Made by a program: the position numbers and the translations under genes. Positions 12,072 through 20,760 of a stretch of 64,000 nt of DNA are shown in pieces (the stretch's first letter is position 1; each line of letters begins with the position of its first letter). The notes beneath the pieces are model-generated. The model made no database searches. It was not told where the DNA came from and saw nothing but the letters and a program-made list of their open reading frames with translations. The DNA is from Lycorma delicatula (taxonomy: Eukaryota > Arthropoda > Insecta > Hemiptera > Fulgoridae), in NCBI RefSeq assembly GCF_047948215.1, contig NC_134455.1:345984997-346048996 (forward strand), read 5' to 3'.

Positions 12072-13574
12072 ATGGGTGAATGGCTCTACGAAGTGAGTCT
12101 CGAACGATGTCCTCTGGGCACCAGGGCGAACCCAGTTGTATTTAGCTCTAGCTCCAGTACGCGTGCGCTCTGCTGGAGTGGTCCATTTTTCGCCGGTACT
12201 CGTGGGACCAAAATTTCAGTTCCAATAATAAACACTATGATGGTTGGTGGTCCATCTGAAAAAACCACCATTTTAAGTCTTGCGAAGAGACCTCGATCAG
12301 CTTCGTCTGACGAGGATAAAAGTCCTACTGAACAGAATTTCTTAAAATCAAAATATAAAAATATCAGATTCGTTGTTCTCAAAAATAGTCAGGAAGGTGG
12401 CTCCCTTCAAAAGGTCTCACCGTTTTTAATAAACAAAACCATAACAGGTGCAAGTGGCTCCCCGAAGAATATCAGGAAATTACGCGACGGATCGATTCTG
12501 GTTGAAACATTCAACGATGAGCAGAGTCGATCTATCTTACGTCTCCGTAGTATGGGTGGCATAAATATAAGCGCAGAATGCCACAAAACGCTAAATACGA
12601 GCCGGGGTGTAATTTTTTGTAGAGACCTTCTGGATATAGATATCTCTGAAATAGTTGACGAGCTGTGCCACCAAGATGTTGTTGAGGTGAAACGTATAAT
12701 GAAACGGCAGAACGGAACAGAAGAACCGACACCGTCTCTTATATTAACATTCAATCTCCCTGTTCCACCAGAAAAGATTAAAGTAGGTTACCTCTCGGTT
12801 CGGGTACGACCATTCATACCCAACCCACGGCGATGTTTCAGATGCCAAGGTTTTGGTCATACTACAACATCTTGCACGAAAACTGAGATCTGTGCTCGAT
12901 GTGGTAAAGAAGGTCACAACGACACTAACTGCGAAGAAAGTGAAAAATGTGCAAACTGCAGTGGTCCACATACAGCCCGCTCCCGAGATTGCCCAACTTT
13001 TAATGAAGAAAAGGCAATTCTCAAAATCTGTACGGAGCAAAAACTATCTTTTCCGGCTGCACGTAGAGAATATAAAAAGATAAACAACTCACGGAACCTG
13101 GTTAAACCAGACGTATCTTTTGCCACCGCTACAACTAAACAAATTCCTACAAATGCTAATAATCAGCAGTGCGGATCCTGCAATGAGCTTAAAAAACTTG
13201 TTCAGATGCTATCTGATCAAGTAGCTTCACTTACAGCCACTATCTCAGAGCTGACAAAAATGAATAAAAAGTCCTCCATCGCAGCTAGTGAATCAAACAG
13301 TATGATACATACGAAAGTTCCTATTCCCAAAATCGTACCGCCACGAATAGCGACTATCACAGCTGGCAGTAAGCCACCTAATAAGCTCCCCATAAAGGGA
13401 ACCCACGTAACTATCTCTTCTGGGATGTCAACTACAGCATCCCATTCAAATAAATCTCCTCCACCATCTCCTCATATACTGGAGGATATGGTTGAAGAAC
13501 CACCCGACCCTAGGGCATCGGAGTTCTTTAAAATAAAAAATTCAAAAAAGAAAAACCGAATCACGTACAACTAA
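12072..13574 (+). CDS. LA2 ORF1: LINE-A gag-like nucleic-acid-binding protein
   Basis: RNA-binding, ribonucleoprotein-forming protein of the LINE, expected to coat its transcript and act as a nucleic-acid chaperone. The first ATG in the open frame is at 12072 (MGEWLYEVSL), giving 500 residues; the frame is open 20 codons further upstream but without ATG. A Ser-rich N-terminus is followed by an RRM-like region (about residues 95-235: KNIRFVVLKNS ... SLILTFNLP) and then CFRCQGFGHTTTSC (about 255), CARCGKEGHNDTNC (about 274) and CANCSGPHTARSRDC (about 293). A leucine-heptad stretch near 355-385 suggests a coiled coil. The tail is Pro/Ser-rich and ends in a Lys-rich motif. ORF2 starts 48 bases after the stop. 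Confidence 0.9.
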   Translation: MGEWLYEVSLERCPLGTRANPVVFSSSSSTRALCWSGPFFAGTRGTKISVPIINTMMVGGPSEKTTILSLAKRPRSASSDEDKSPTEQNFLKSKYKNIRFVVLKNSQEGGSLQKVSPFLINKTITGASGSPKNIRKLRDGSILVETFNDEQSRSILRLRSMGGINISAECHKTLNTSRGVIFCRDLLDIDISEIVDELCHQDVVEVKRIMKRQNGTEEPTPSLILTFNLPVPPEKIKVGYLSVRVRPFIPNPRRCFRCQGFGHTTTSCTKTEICARCGKEGHNDTNCEESEKCANCSGPHTARSRDCPTFNEEKAILKICTEQKLSFPAARREYKKINNSRNLVKPDVSFATATTKQIPTNANNQQCGSCNELKKLVQMLSDQVASLTATISELTKMNKKSSIAASESNSMIHTKVPIPKIVPPRIATITAGSKPPNKLPIKGTHVTISSGMSTTASHSNKSPPPSPHILEDMVEEPPDPRASEFFKIKNSKKKNRITYN

Positions 13575-13622
13575 TTTTTATTTAGTTTCCGAAATTTATT
13601 TTTTTATTTGCTTTTTACACTT

Positions 13623-16600
13623 ATGAACATTATTCAGTGGAATGTTAGAGGTATTCGGTCCCGCATTGAAGATATTAGAGTACTGGCGCACACACATGAT
13701 CCACTAATCATGTGTTTCCAGGAAACTCACCTCCTACAACATGACCGAATTACATTTAGAGGATACTTCTGCGAGAGATACGACTGCCTAGTAGACAGTA
13801 GGGAGAGTGGTGGAGTAGCGATTTTCATGAAGAATGGGGTGTCAGCTACAAGAATTCAACTAACCACTGTCATTCCTGCTATTGCAGTAAAGGTCACTAT
13901 TCCCTTCAAATTGCATATCTGCAATCTGTATCTCTCACCAAACACTGTGTTCAGTGCTTTAGACGTCTCAAATCTCCTTACACAAATACCATCTCCATCG
14001 TTAATAGTAGGAGACTTCAATGCCCATCATATTTCCTGGGGCTCAACCTTCTGCTCCACTCGAGGAAATATGATAAACAGATTGAGACAAGATTTTGACC
14101 TTTGCCTACTGAATAATGGATCACACACTTTTATGTCCTTATCAACTGGTGCTGTATCTAACCTTGATCTTTCCATATGCTCACCGAATGTACTCCCTCA
14201 TTTTAATTGGTCGATTTGTGATGACTATCACGGCAGTGATCATAGACCAATTATTATTAGTTTCGGTGTAGACTGCGAGATTAAAAGAATGCCACGGAGA
14301 TGGATTGTTGAAAAGGCAGATTGGAACGGATACTGTAAAGCATTCCAATCTCAGTATGACGATGGAGCGAACATCCTCGACCAATATTCTTCTTTTACGT
14401 CCATGATACTTAAGAATGCCAACAGATATATCCCACAAACATCGGGTAATCCTAGACGTCCTTTCGTTCCATGGTGGAACGATGAATGCAAAATTGCTAT
14501 TAGGAATCGACGGCAGGCACTACGTAAATTTAATCGTAGGCCCACAACAGAACATCTAAATTTATACCGCAGGGCTAGAGCGGTGTGCCGTCGAGTATTC
14601 TTGGACGCTAAGAGGAATTCATGGACGAAATACGTGAGCACTATCTCACGCACTACTTCCACGTCTACTGTATGGAAGAAAATTCGTGCAATCTTCGGAT
14701 CACCGAAACAATCTATTCTTGGTCTTATTGATGAAGGAGAACTCCTTTCATCATCCTCGGAAGTGGCAAATAGTCTAGCAAAATCTTTCCGCTCGGTGTC
14801 TCTCACCTCATCATATAATAACGATTTTCAACGGTACAAGATACAAATGGAGGTGTTGTCGTTAAACATTGGTGATTCGGTTGGTGAATTAAACACTCCA
14901 TTCGTATTTAAAGAATTGTTACATGCACTTAAAAATTCACGGGACACTTCCCCTGGACCTGACAACATTCGCCTTTCCATGCTTTCACACCTTCCTAATT
15001 CGGCACTACAACAACTTTTGAATATTTTCAACGGTTTATTCTCCGAACAAGTCTTCCCACTCGGCTGGTCAGAAGCATTTATTATACCAGTACTAAAACC
15101 TGGTAAAGACCAGAAGAACCCCTCAAGCTATCGCCCTATTTCATTAACAAGCGTTTTGTGTAAAATAATGGAGAGAATGGTAAACCGCAGACTTACATGG
15201 TACTTGGAGAAACATGGCTTTGTATCTCCAGAACAGTGTGGTTTTCGACAAGGACGATCTTCCATTGACCATTTAGTGTCACTAGAAACAGCCATACAAA
15301 ACGCTTTCCTCCATCGGCAACACCTCGTCGCTATCTTCTTTGATATAAAAAAGGCGTATGATACAGCCTGGCGACGTGGTATTCTTAACACTCTCCAAAA
15401 ATGGGGAATCAAGGGCAATATGCTTGCTTTTATCCGGGGATTCATAAATCACCGAACGGCTCGTGTTCGTGTAGATGATTCGCTCTCAGATAGTGTCATC
15501 TTAGAGAATGGAGTGCCCCAAGGTAGTGTATTAAGTGCCACCTTATTTTCTGTAGCCATAAATGATATTACCAAATGTGTTCAGGCTCCTGTCTCATGCT
15601 CTCTATTCGCTGACGACTTTGCTATCTACATTGCAAGCCGTTCGGCACCCACAGCAGAGAGACTACTGCAGAACACTATATATCACCTTGAAGCTTGGTC
15701 CAGGATTACTGGTTTCACATTTTCATCCGAAAAAACAAAATGTGTAGTTTTTTCTCGGCTACGAAACCCTTCTATTCCGCAAATTTTTCTGAACGGTGAG
15801 ACTATTACTATCTCTAATTACGTTAAGTTTTTAGGTTTAATTTTTGATAATCGTCTTACTTGGGTCAAACATTTAAAAGAATTGAAAACAAAATGTTCCA
15901 AAATTTTAGATATGATGCGAGTCCTTACTAACACCAAGTGGGGAGCCGATAGATCATGTATGATACATTTTTACTATTCCTTTGTTCGCTCCCGTTTAGA
16001 TTACGGTTGTGTGGCCTACTCATCAGCTCGTCAAACCGTGCTTAAAATGCTGGATAGTGTACATCATGCTTTCCTTCGGCTTGCTACAGGCGCGTTTAGA
16101 TCAAGTCCTGTCGCAAGCTTACTTGTAGACTGTGGTGAACCATCACTTTGGGATAGACGAGACCAGCTCTTATTATCTTATTTTGCTCGTCTCAGAGGAC
16201 AGCCAAATCACCCGGTTCTTGAGTCAGTCTTTAAAAATCCTAATCTAGGAAAGTATGAGGATCATCCACGTCGTACTGCACCTGTAGGTGTCCGTACCTG
16301 GCGTCTGCTGCAGCATATAAATGTTGACACACCGTCATTCTTTCCTATGTACCCTTGCTCATATCCTCCATGGGGAATAAACCTCATAAATTTTAATTTT
16401 GACCTGACTACATGTAATAAACAATCAACACCATCTATCGTCTTTCAGCAGATGTTTCAGTGTGTTCTCTCCAAGGCGAAACCAGACGCGGTTGTATACA
16501 CTGATGGATCGAAACAAAACGATACGGTTGGGTGTGCTTTTGTTGTCAATGAGAGAACTTATATGTTTGGTCTCCCCAGTATTACGAGTGTGTTTACCGC

Positions 16601-17291
16601 TGAACTATATGCTATAAATAAGGCTCTAAACATCATTAACCCTAAATATAGAAAAATTCTTATTTGCAGTGACTCGTGTAGTGCTCTCCAAGCCTTAAAG
16701 AACTTTTATTCCAAACATCCTATCGTCATTGAAATTTACAACGCAATCGCTGAGTTGAATAATCGCAACACAGAATTAAGTTTTTGCTGGGTCCCTAGCC
16801 ACGTAGGGATTCCAGGTAATGAACATGCAGATTCTGCTGCCAAAGAAGCATGTAACCAGCCTCCTTTCACCACCCGAGTTGCTACTTCTGATTTCATTAA
16901 CTATGTAAAACAATTATTAAGAACAAGGTGGCAAGGTGATTGGACAGCTACTGTTGATAATAAACTCCGTCAGATTAAAGATTCTGTGTTACCATGGAAC
17001 TCCTCATACAGAAAACCCCGGCGTGAGGAAGTAGTACTCTGTCGATTGCGGATAGGACACACGAGAGTCACACACGAGTACCTGTTTACAAGAGGACAAC
17101 CACCTCTATGCGCAAGATGCAACTGCCGCGTGACTGTGCGCCACATACTCGTGGACTGCATATGTTATGCGGCATTGCGTCGTAAATTTAAAATTCCTAG
17201 TAACATCCGTGGTATCTTGCGTGACGATAAGGAGGTTTTAAACCGCATGTTTATATTTTTACGTAGTATAGGGTTAATGCAAAAAATTTAA
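13623..17291 (+). CDS. LA2 ORF2: endonuclease-reverse transcriptase-RNase H
   Basis: Intact 1222-residue enzyme for nicking the target and copying the LINE RNA onto it. The start is the ATG at 13623 (MNIIQWNVRG). APE-type endonuclease: Glu34 in QETHL, Asp131 in GDFNAH, Asp206-His207 in SDHRP. RT: SSYRPISLTSVLCKIMERMV, FFDIKKAYD, NGVPQGSVLS and the active-site FADD at about 662-665. RNase H type I: Asp961 in TDGS, then AELYAI, SDS and HVGIPGNEHAD. C-terminal CARC...H-X4-C knuckle near 1162-1178. The domain order places it in the RNase H-bearing I/Jockey supergroup; I cannot fix the clade without a tree. All visible catalytic residues are present, so it is potentially active. Confidence 0.93.
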   Translation: MNIIQWNVRGIRSRIEDIRVLAHTHDPLIMCFQETHLLQHDRITFRGYFCERYDCLVDSRESGGVAIFMKNGVSATRIQLTTVIPAIAVKVTIPFKLHICNLYLSPNTVFSALDVSNLLTQIPSPSLIVGDFNAHHISWGSTFCSTRGNMINRLRQDFDLCLLNNGSHTFMSLSTGAVSNLDLSICSPNVLPHFNWSICDDYHGSDHRPIIISFGVDCEIKRMPRRWIVEKADWNGYCKAFQSQYDDGANILDQYSSFTSMILKNANRYIPQTSGNPRRPFVPWWNDECKIAIRNRRQALRKFNRRPTTEHLNLYRRARAVCRRVFLDAKRNSWTKYVSTISRTTSTSTVWKKIRAIFGSPKQSILGLIDEGELLSSSSEVANSLAKSFRSVSLTSSYNNDFQRYKIQMEVLSLNIGDSVGELNTPFVFKELLHALKNSRDTSPGPDNIRLSMLSHLPNSALQQLLNIFNGLFSEQVFPLGWSEAFIIPVLKPGKDQKNPSSYRPISLTSVLCKIMERMVNRRLTWYLEKHGFVSPEQCGFRQGRSSIDHLVSLETAIQNAFLHRQHLVAIFFDIKKAYDTAWRRGILNTLQKWGIKGNMLAFIRGFINHRTARVRVDDSLSDSVILENGVPQGSVLSATLFSVAINDITKCVQAPVSCSLFADDFAIYIASRSAPTAERLLQNTIYHLEAWSRITGFTFSSEKTKCVVFSRLRNPSIPQIFLNGETITISNYVKFLGLIFDNRLTWVKHLKELKTKCSKILDMMRVLTNTKWGADRSCMIHFYYSFVRSRLDYGCVAYSSARQTVLKMLDSVHHAFLRLATGAFRSSPVASLLVDCGEPSLWDRRDQLLLSYFARLRGQPNHPVLESVFKNPNLGKYEDHPRRTAPVGVRTWRLLQHINVDTPSFFPMYPCSYPPWGINLINFNFDLTTCNKQSTPSIVFQQMFQCVLSKAKPDAVVYTDGSKQNDTVGCAFVVNERTYMFGLPSITSVFTAELYAINKALNIINPKYRKILICSDSCSALQALKNFYSKHPIVIEIYNAIAELNNRNTELSFCWVPSHVGIPGNEHADSAAKEACNQPPFTTRVATSDFINYVKQLLRTRWQGDWTATVDNKLRQIKDSVLPWNSSYRKPRREEVVLCRLRIGHTRVTHEYLFTRGQPPLCARCNCRVTVRHILVDCICYAALRRKFKIPSNIRGILRDDKEVLNRMFIFLRSIGLMQKI

Positions 17292-17784
17292 TAAGTATGT
17301 ATTCTTTAGTAATTGTATGTATTGTCTTATGTATTGTTTTGTTATCCGAGTAGGGAGCCTTTTACACTCCCTATCGGATTTTTTTGTTTTTTTTTTATGT
17401 TTTTTAAATTCGTCTGTGATATTAGTTATAAGATTTTTGTGATATTAGTTTTAAGTTTTATCTCCTTTTTTAGTTTTAAGTTTTATTTATTTTTAATGAT
17501 AGTCTTTAACATAGTTTTAAGTTTTATTTATTTTTAATGTGATAGGTTTTAACATAGCTTTAAGTTTTATTTATTTTTAATGTGATAGTTTTTAACAGAC
17601 TTTTAAGTTACATATTAGTGTTTTTGTTATCCGAGAATGGGCCTTTTACACCCATTCCGGATTTTGTTTCTGTGATAGTAGTTTTAAGTTTTAATTTTAT
17701 CTAAAAACCTAAAGTTATTTTTATTTATTTATTTATCTATTTATTTATTTTCCGGGCGATGATAACGTTCAACCGTTTTTCGCC

Positions 17785-17816
<32 letters not shown>
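17292..17816 (+). other. LA2 3' UTR with paired hairpins, short repeats and poly(A)
   Basis: The UTR contains, in order: hairpin 1 (17345-17378; stem TCCGA-g-TAGGGAG with CTCCCTA-TCGGA, loop CCTTTTACA); about three copies of a 46-bp AT-rich repeat around TTTTAAGTTTTATTTATTTT (about 17445-17605); hairpin 2 (17630-17661; stem TCCG-AG-AATGGG with CCCATT-C-CGGA, same loop); TTTA repeats; and a terminal stem-loop GGGCGA...TCGCCC (17754-17785) just before the poly(A). The terminal structure is the expected place for RT recognition in TPRT. Roles of the twin hairpins are unknown. Confidence 0.85.
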
Positions 17817-17819
<3 letters not shown>

Positions 17820-18414
17820 CATCGACTATTTCCGAGATATCTATATCCAGAAGGTCTCTACAAAAAATTACACCCCTGCTCGTATTTAAAGTTTTGTGGC
17901 TTTCAGCATTTATATTTATACCACCCATATTACGGAGACGTAAGATTGATCGACTCTGTTCGTCGTTGAATGTTTCAACCAGAATCGATCCGTCGCGTAA
18001 TTTCCTGATGTTCTTTGGAGAGCCACTTGCACCTGTTAGAGTTTTATTTATAAGGAAAGGTGAAACCTTTTGGAGGGAGCCACCTTCCTGACTATTTCGG
18101 AGAACAATGAATCGAATATTTTTAGTGTTCAAGTCTAAAGATTTGTAGTTCTCTTCCATAGGACTTTTATCCTCGTCAGACAAAGCTGACCGAGGTCTCT
18201 TCGCAAGACATAATTTGGTGGTTTTTTCAGATGGACCACCAACCATCATTGTGTTTATTGTTGGAACTGAAATTTTGGTCCCACGAGTACCGGCGAAAAA
18301 TGGACCACTCCAGCAGAGCGCACGCGTACTGGAGCTAGAGCTAAGTACAACTGGGTTCGCCCTGGTGCCCAGAGGACATCGTTCAAGACTCACTACGTAG
18401 AGCCATTCACCCAT
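17817..18414 (-). pseudogene. LA1 ORF1, 5' part
   Basis: N-terminal half of the LA1 gag-like protein from the ATG at 18412-18414 down to the codons for ISEIVDEL, where LA2 interrupts it. It carries the Ser-rich N-terminus and the first part of the RRM-like region. It differs from LA2/LA3 ORF1 by a short variable stretch (MEENYKSLDLNTKN against an NFLKSKYKN type) and matches LA5 ORF1, which fixes LA1 and LA5 as the same lineage. Confidence 0.92.
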
Positions 18415-18674
18415 CGGCACGATTTGTTCCCACCTTGGGTTACGGTTGCGTTTCGTAAGATGTCGCAACACCACCGAGTGTTAATGTAAGAAATATCAGT
18501 GTAGGATGTTGTTGTGTAAGTGTGTATTTTGTAATTTATGTAGTGTTCTTGGTGTAGTATATGTGTATAATGTAAAGTGTTCTTCAGCTCACTGTATAGT
18601 GGGAAGAATAGCTGCAGAGGCTAGGCCCATGGGGACGCCAACCCCGTCTTAAAGAATAAGACTCCCCGTCGGGG
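18415..18674 (-). promoter_or_regulatory. LA1 5' UTR and structured 5' terminus
   Basis: Non-coding leader of LINE-A. Read on the minus strand, the terminus is CCCCGACGGGG, then GTCTTA-ttctt-TAAGAC, then GGGGTTGGCGTCCCC, each able to fold. In LA3 a CCGCAGC...GCTGCGG pair follows. LINEs of this type usually carry an internal RNA polymerase II promoter here, but no core promoter motif is obvious, so the promoter role is inferred. Confidence 0.55.
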
Positions 18675-19204
18675 AGAGGATCTTCTTGACCGAAGTCACC
18701 TCAAAACCAAGGGAGGTCAGTTCCTCCCTTATCTCCTCCGGGGTAGCCCCATAGGGGATCCCCCGTATGACTACCTTCGGCTCCCTGTCCTTCGGGGGCT
18801 GAAAGGAGTGGAAGGCGATTCCCTTTGAGTGCAGGAAACTCTGCACCACCCGGTAATCCGCCTCGCTGCTCAGCTGCAGCCTGATCGACAGCCCGGTGCT
18901 TTTTGCCACCAGGCGTCCCCCGATCCGCGACTTAATGTCGCGCGCTAATGCTGGCCACTCCTTCGGGCAGTCCAGCATTATTGGCGTGATTTTCTCCCGC
19001 CTGACGGTAGCAGGCTGTGATGGGGCCCCATCATCAGCCTGCGGGTTGGCGGCTGCTGCAGCCCGCTACGGGCTCCGTCTCCATAGGAGGCGCGGAGCCC
19101 CGATGTTTCTGGCGCTTCCTAGCGCCAGACCCGCTTTCCTCTCCACCGTCGGACAGTTCCGGGGTGGGAGAACGGGGTGGAGGAGGCCTTATTTTTCCTT
19201 CCAT
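18675..19204 (-). pseudogene. LINE-B gag, N-terminal part, inverted (unit 1)
   Basis: GC-rich Jockey-type ORF1 fragment starting at the ATG at 19202-19204 (MEGKIRPPPP) on the minus strand. One frame change lies near 19060-19075, where an Ala-rich linker continues in another frame. The clear part (18675-18978) reads CPKEWPALARDIKSRIGGRL then PKDREPKVVIRGIPYGATPE, which is the PRE_C2HC-associated domain that precedes the zinc knuckles in Jockey gag proteins. It stops at the LA1 5' terminus. The same PKDRE...VTSVK segment occurs in the opposite orientation at about 19640-19765, making an inverted pair. Confidence 0.8.
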
Positions 19205-19635
19205 TGAGGAAAAATAAAGAAAAATTAAAAAATTAAAATTAAACTTAGTTTAACACTTCTTAATCTACACTTGCTGTAAAATAAAATCACTGACAACAAA
19301 TCAATTTAAAATAAAATTATTTTAAAACTAGCACAATAGTCCTATAATAATAGGCTATTAACTTAATGTATTCGTAATGACTACCAGAGTTCACTTTACA
19401 TTATTATAAAAATTTGAATAAAAGAAAAATAAAGTAAAATTAAGAAAAGGATTAACCTTTTCTTAAGTGACTGGCCTGTAATCCAGGTAGCTGGCCGCCC
19501 GGCTGATGTCCTAGCAGACCCCTCTCACATTGTCTGGTGACGCAGGTAGAAGAACTGTTGAACACCTGGCAGGACTGGTTACAACTCACTAAACACAGAG
19601 CACAATGTAAGACAACCTTCCACAACAAAAGCCAA
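19205..19635. other. spacer between inverted LINE-B fragments
   Basis: The first 270 bases are AT-rich and the rest GC-richer; no coding frame is recognised. It holds a perfect 11-bp palindrome (19440-19450 with 19456-19466) made of GAAAAGG and CCTTTTC around ATTAA and bordered by TTAA. Confidence 0.6.
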
Positions 19636-20225
19636 GGATGGAATCCTCCCGAAGGATAGGGAGCTGAAGGTAGTTATACGGGGGATCCCCTATGGGGCTA
19701 CCCCGGAGGAGATAAGGGAGGAACTGACCTCCCTTGGTTTTGAGGTGACTTCGGTCAAGAACCTCCTCACAAGGGATGGTCGGGAAACCCTGACCTGCCT
19801 AGTGGCCCTGAAAAGGGCCCATAGCGCTCGCAAAATATACGACCTCAGAGATATTTTTTATTGCAAGGTCGGAGTGCTGCGTTTGTGTCACGAGGGGGGC
19901 CACCCCAGTGCCACAAATTTGGACACTCGTCCAATTACTGCCAGAGGGCCCAGCAATGTGTCAAGTGTGATGGGGACCACGACACTGCCACATGTGTTAA
20001 GCCGCGTGAGGAACCAGCCTCATGCGTAAACTGCAAGGGGCCTTATCCGGCTAATTACCGGGGCTGCCCCCATTATAAGGAGCAAGTCGACAGGGTCAAG
20101 GGCATTAAAAAGCCCGCGACTGTTGACGGCCGCAGCTGGGCCCGTGTTGCCGGTGGGGGAATATCAGCCCCCAAACCGGAAGTGCCGGCACCTGTGGCCA
20201 AGGCGGTAGTGAAAAAAGGGGAGGT
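19636..20225 (+). pseudogene. LINE-B gag, 5' part, interrupted by LA3 (unit 1)
   Basis: Jockey-type nucleic-acid-binding protein. The PRE_C2HC-associated domain starts near PKDRELKVVIRGIPYGATPE and runs through LVALKRAHSARKIYDL. Zinc knuckles follow in another frame (shift at the G-run near 19893-19898). The first knuckle is damaged (CHKFGHSSNYC lacks one Cys), the second is intact (CVKCDGDHDTATC), and the third has Tyr where His is expected (CVNCKGPYPANYRGC). The frame enters the LA3 poly(T) at GEV and resumes after LA3 at 26253. Confidence 0.85.
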
Positions 20226-20760
20226 TTTTTTTTTTTTTTTTTTTTTTTTTATGGGCGAAAAACGGTTGAACGTTATCATCGCCCGGAAAATAAATAAATA
20301 GATAAATAAATACATAAATAAATAAATAAAAATAATTTTAGGTTTTTAGATAAAATTAAAACTTAAAACTACTATCACAGAAACAAAATCCGGAATGGGT
20401 GTAAAAGGTCCATTCTCGGATAACTAAAACACTAATATGTAACTTAAAACTCTGTTAAAAACTATCATATTAAAAATAAATAAAACTTAAAGCTATGTTA
20501 AAAACTATCACATTAAAAATAAATAAAACTTAAAACTATGTTAAAAACTATCATTAAAAATAAATAAAACTTAAAACTAAAAAAGGAGATAAAACTTAAA
20601 ACTAATATCACAAAAATCTTATAACTAATATCACAGACGAATTTAAAAAACATACAAAAAAAAAACAAAAAAATCCGATAGAGAGTGTAAAAGGCTCCCT
20701 ACTCGGATAACAAAACAATACATAGGACAATACATACAATTACTAAAGAATACATACTTA

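Larger units (their letters stand above)
11841..17816 (+). mobile_element. LA2: near-complete LINE-A with both ORFs intact
   Basis: Plus-strand LINE-A inserted head-to-head into LA1. It starts at CGTCCCCACGGG, so it lacks about the first 45 bases of the 5' terminus seen in LA3, and it ends in a pure poly(A) of about 28 (17789-17816). It is flanked by the duplication AGCTCATCGA (11831-11840) and GCTCATCGA (17817-17825); leading A residues merge with the poly(A). The empty site is preserved in LA5 at about 43472-43483. Both ORFs are open. It is the only plus-strand LINE-A of the window and is absent from the second repeat unit. Confidence 0.95.
6734..18674 (-). mobile_element. LA1: full-length LINE-A, split by LA2
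   Basis: A minus-strand LINE-A from its poly(A) (poly(T) 6734-6760) to its 5' terminus CCCCGACGGGG (18664-18674). LA2 (11841-17816) sits inside its ORF1. The two parts are 6734-11840 and 17817-18674, and they rejoin exactly at the duplicated GCTCATCGA. The same uninterrupted sequence is seen in LA5. No target-site duplication is visible for LA1 itself: the flank before the poly(T) belongs to the Tigger-like relic and the flank after 18674 is LINE-B gag, so LA1's outer ends may have been rearranged after insertion. Confidence 0.92.

Noticed and set aside
15562..15747. Small overlapping frame inside LINE-A ORF2 on the same strand
   Set aside because: A second frame of the RT core, with no start context or independent pattern.
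20073..20315. Poly-Phe or poly-Lys reading frames across poly(T) tracts
   Set aside because: Products of reading the LINE-A poly(A) tail; not proteins.
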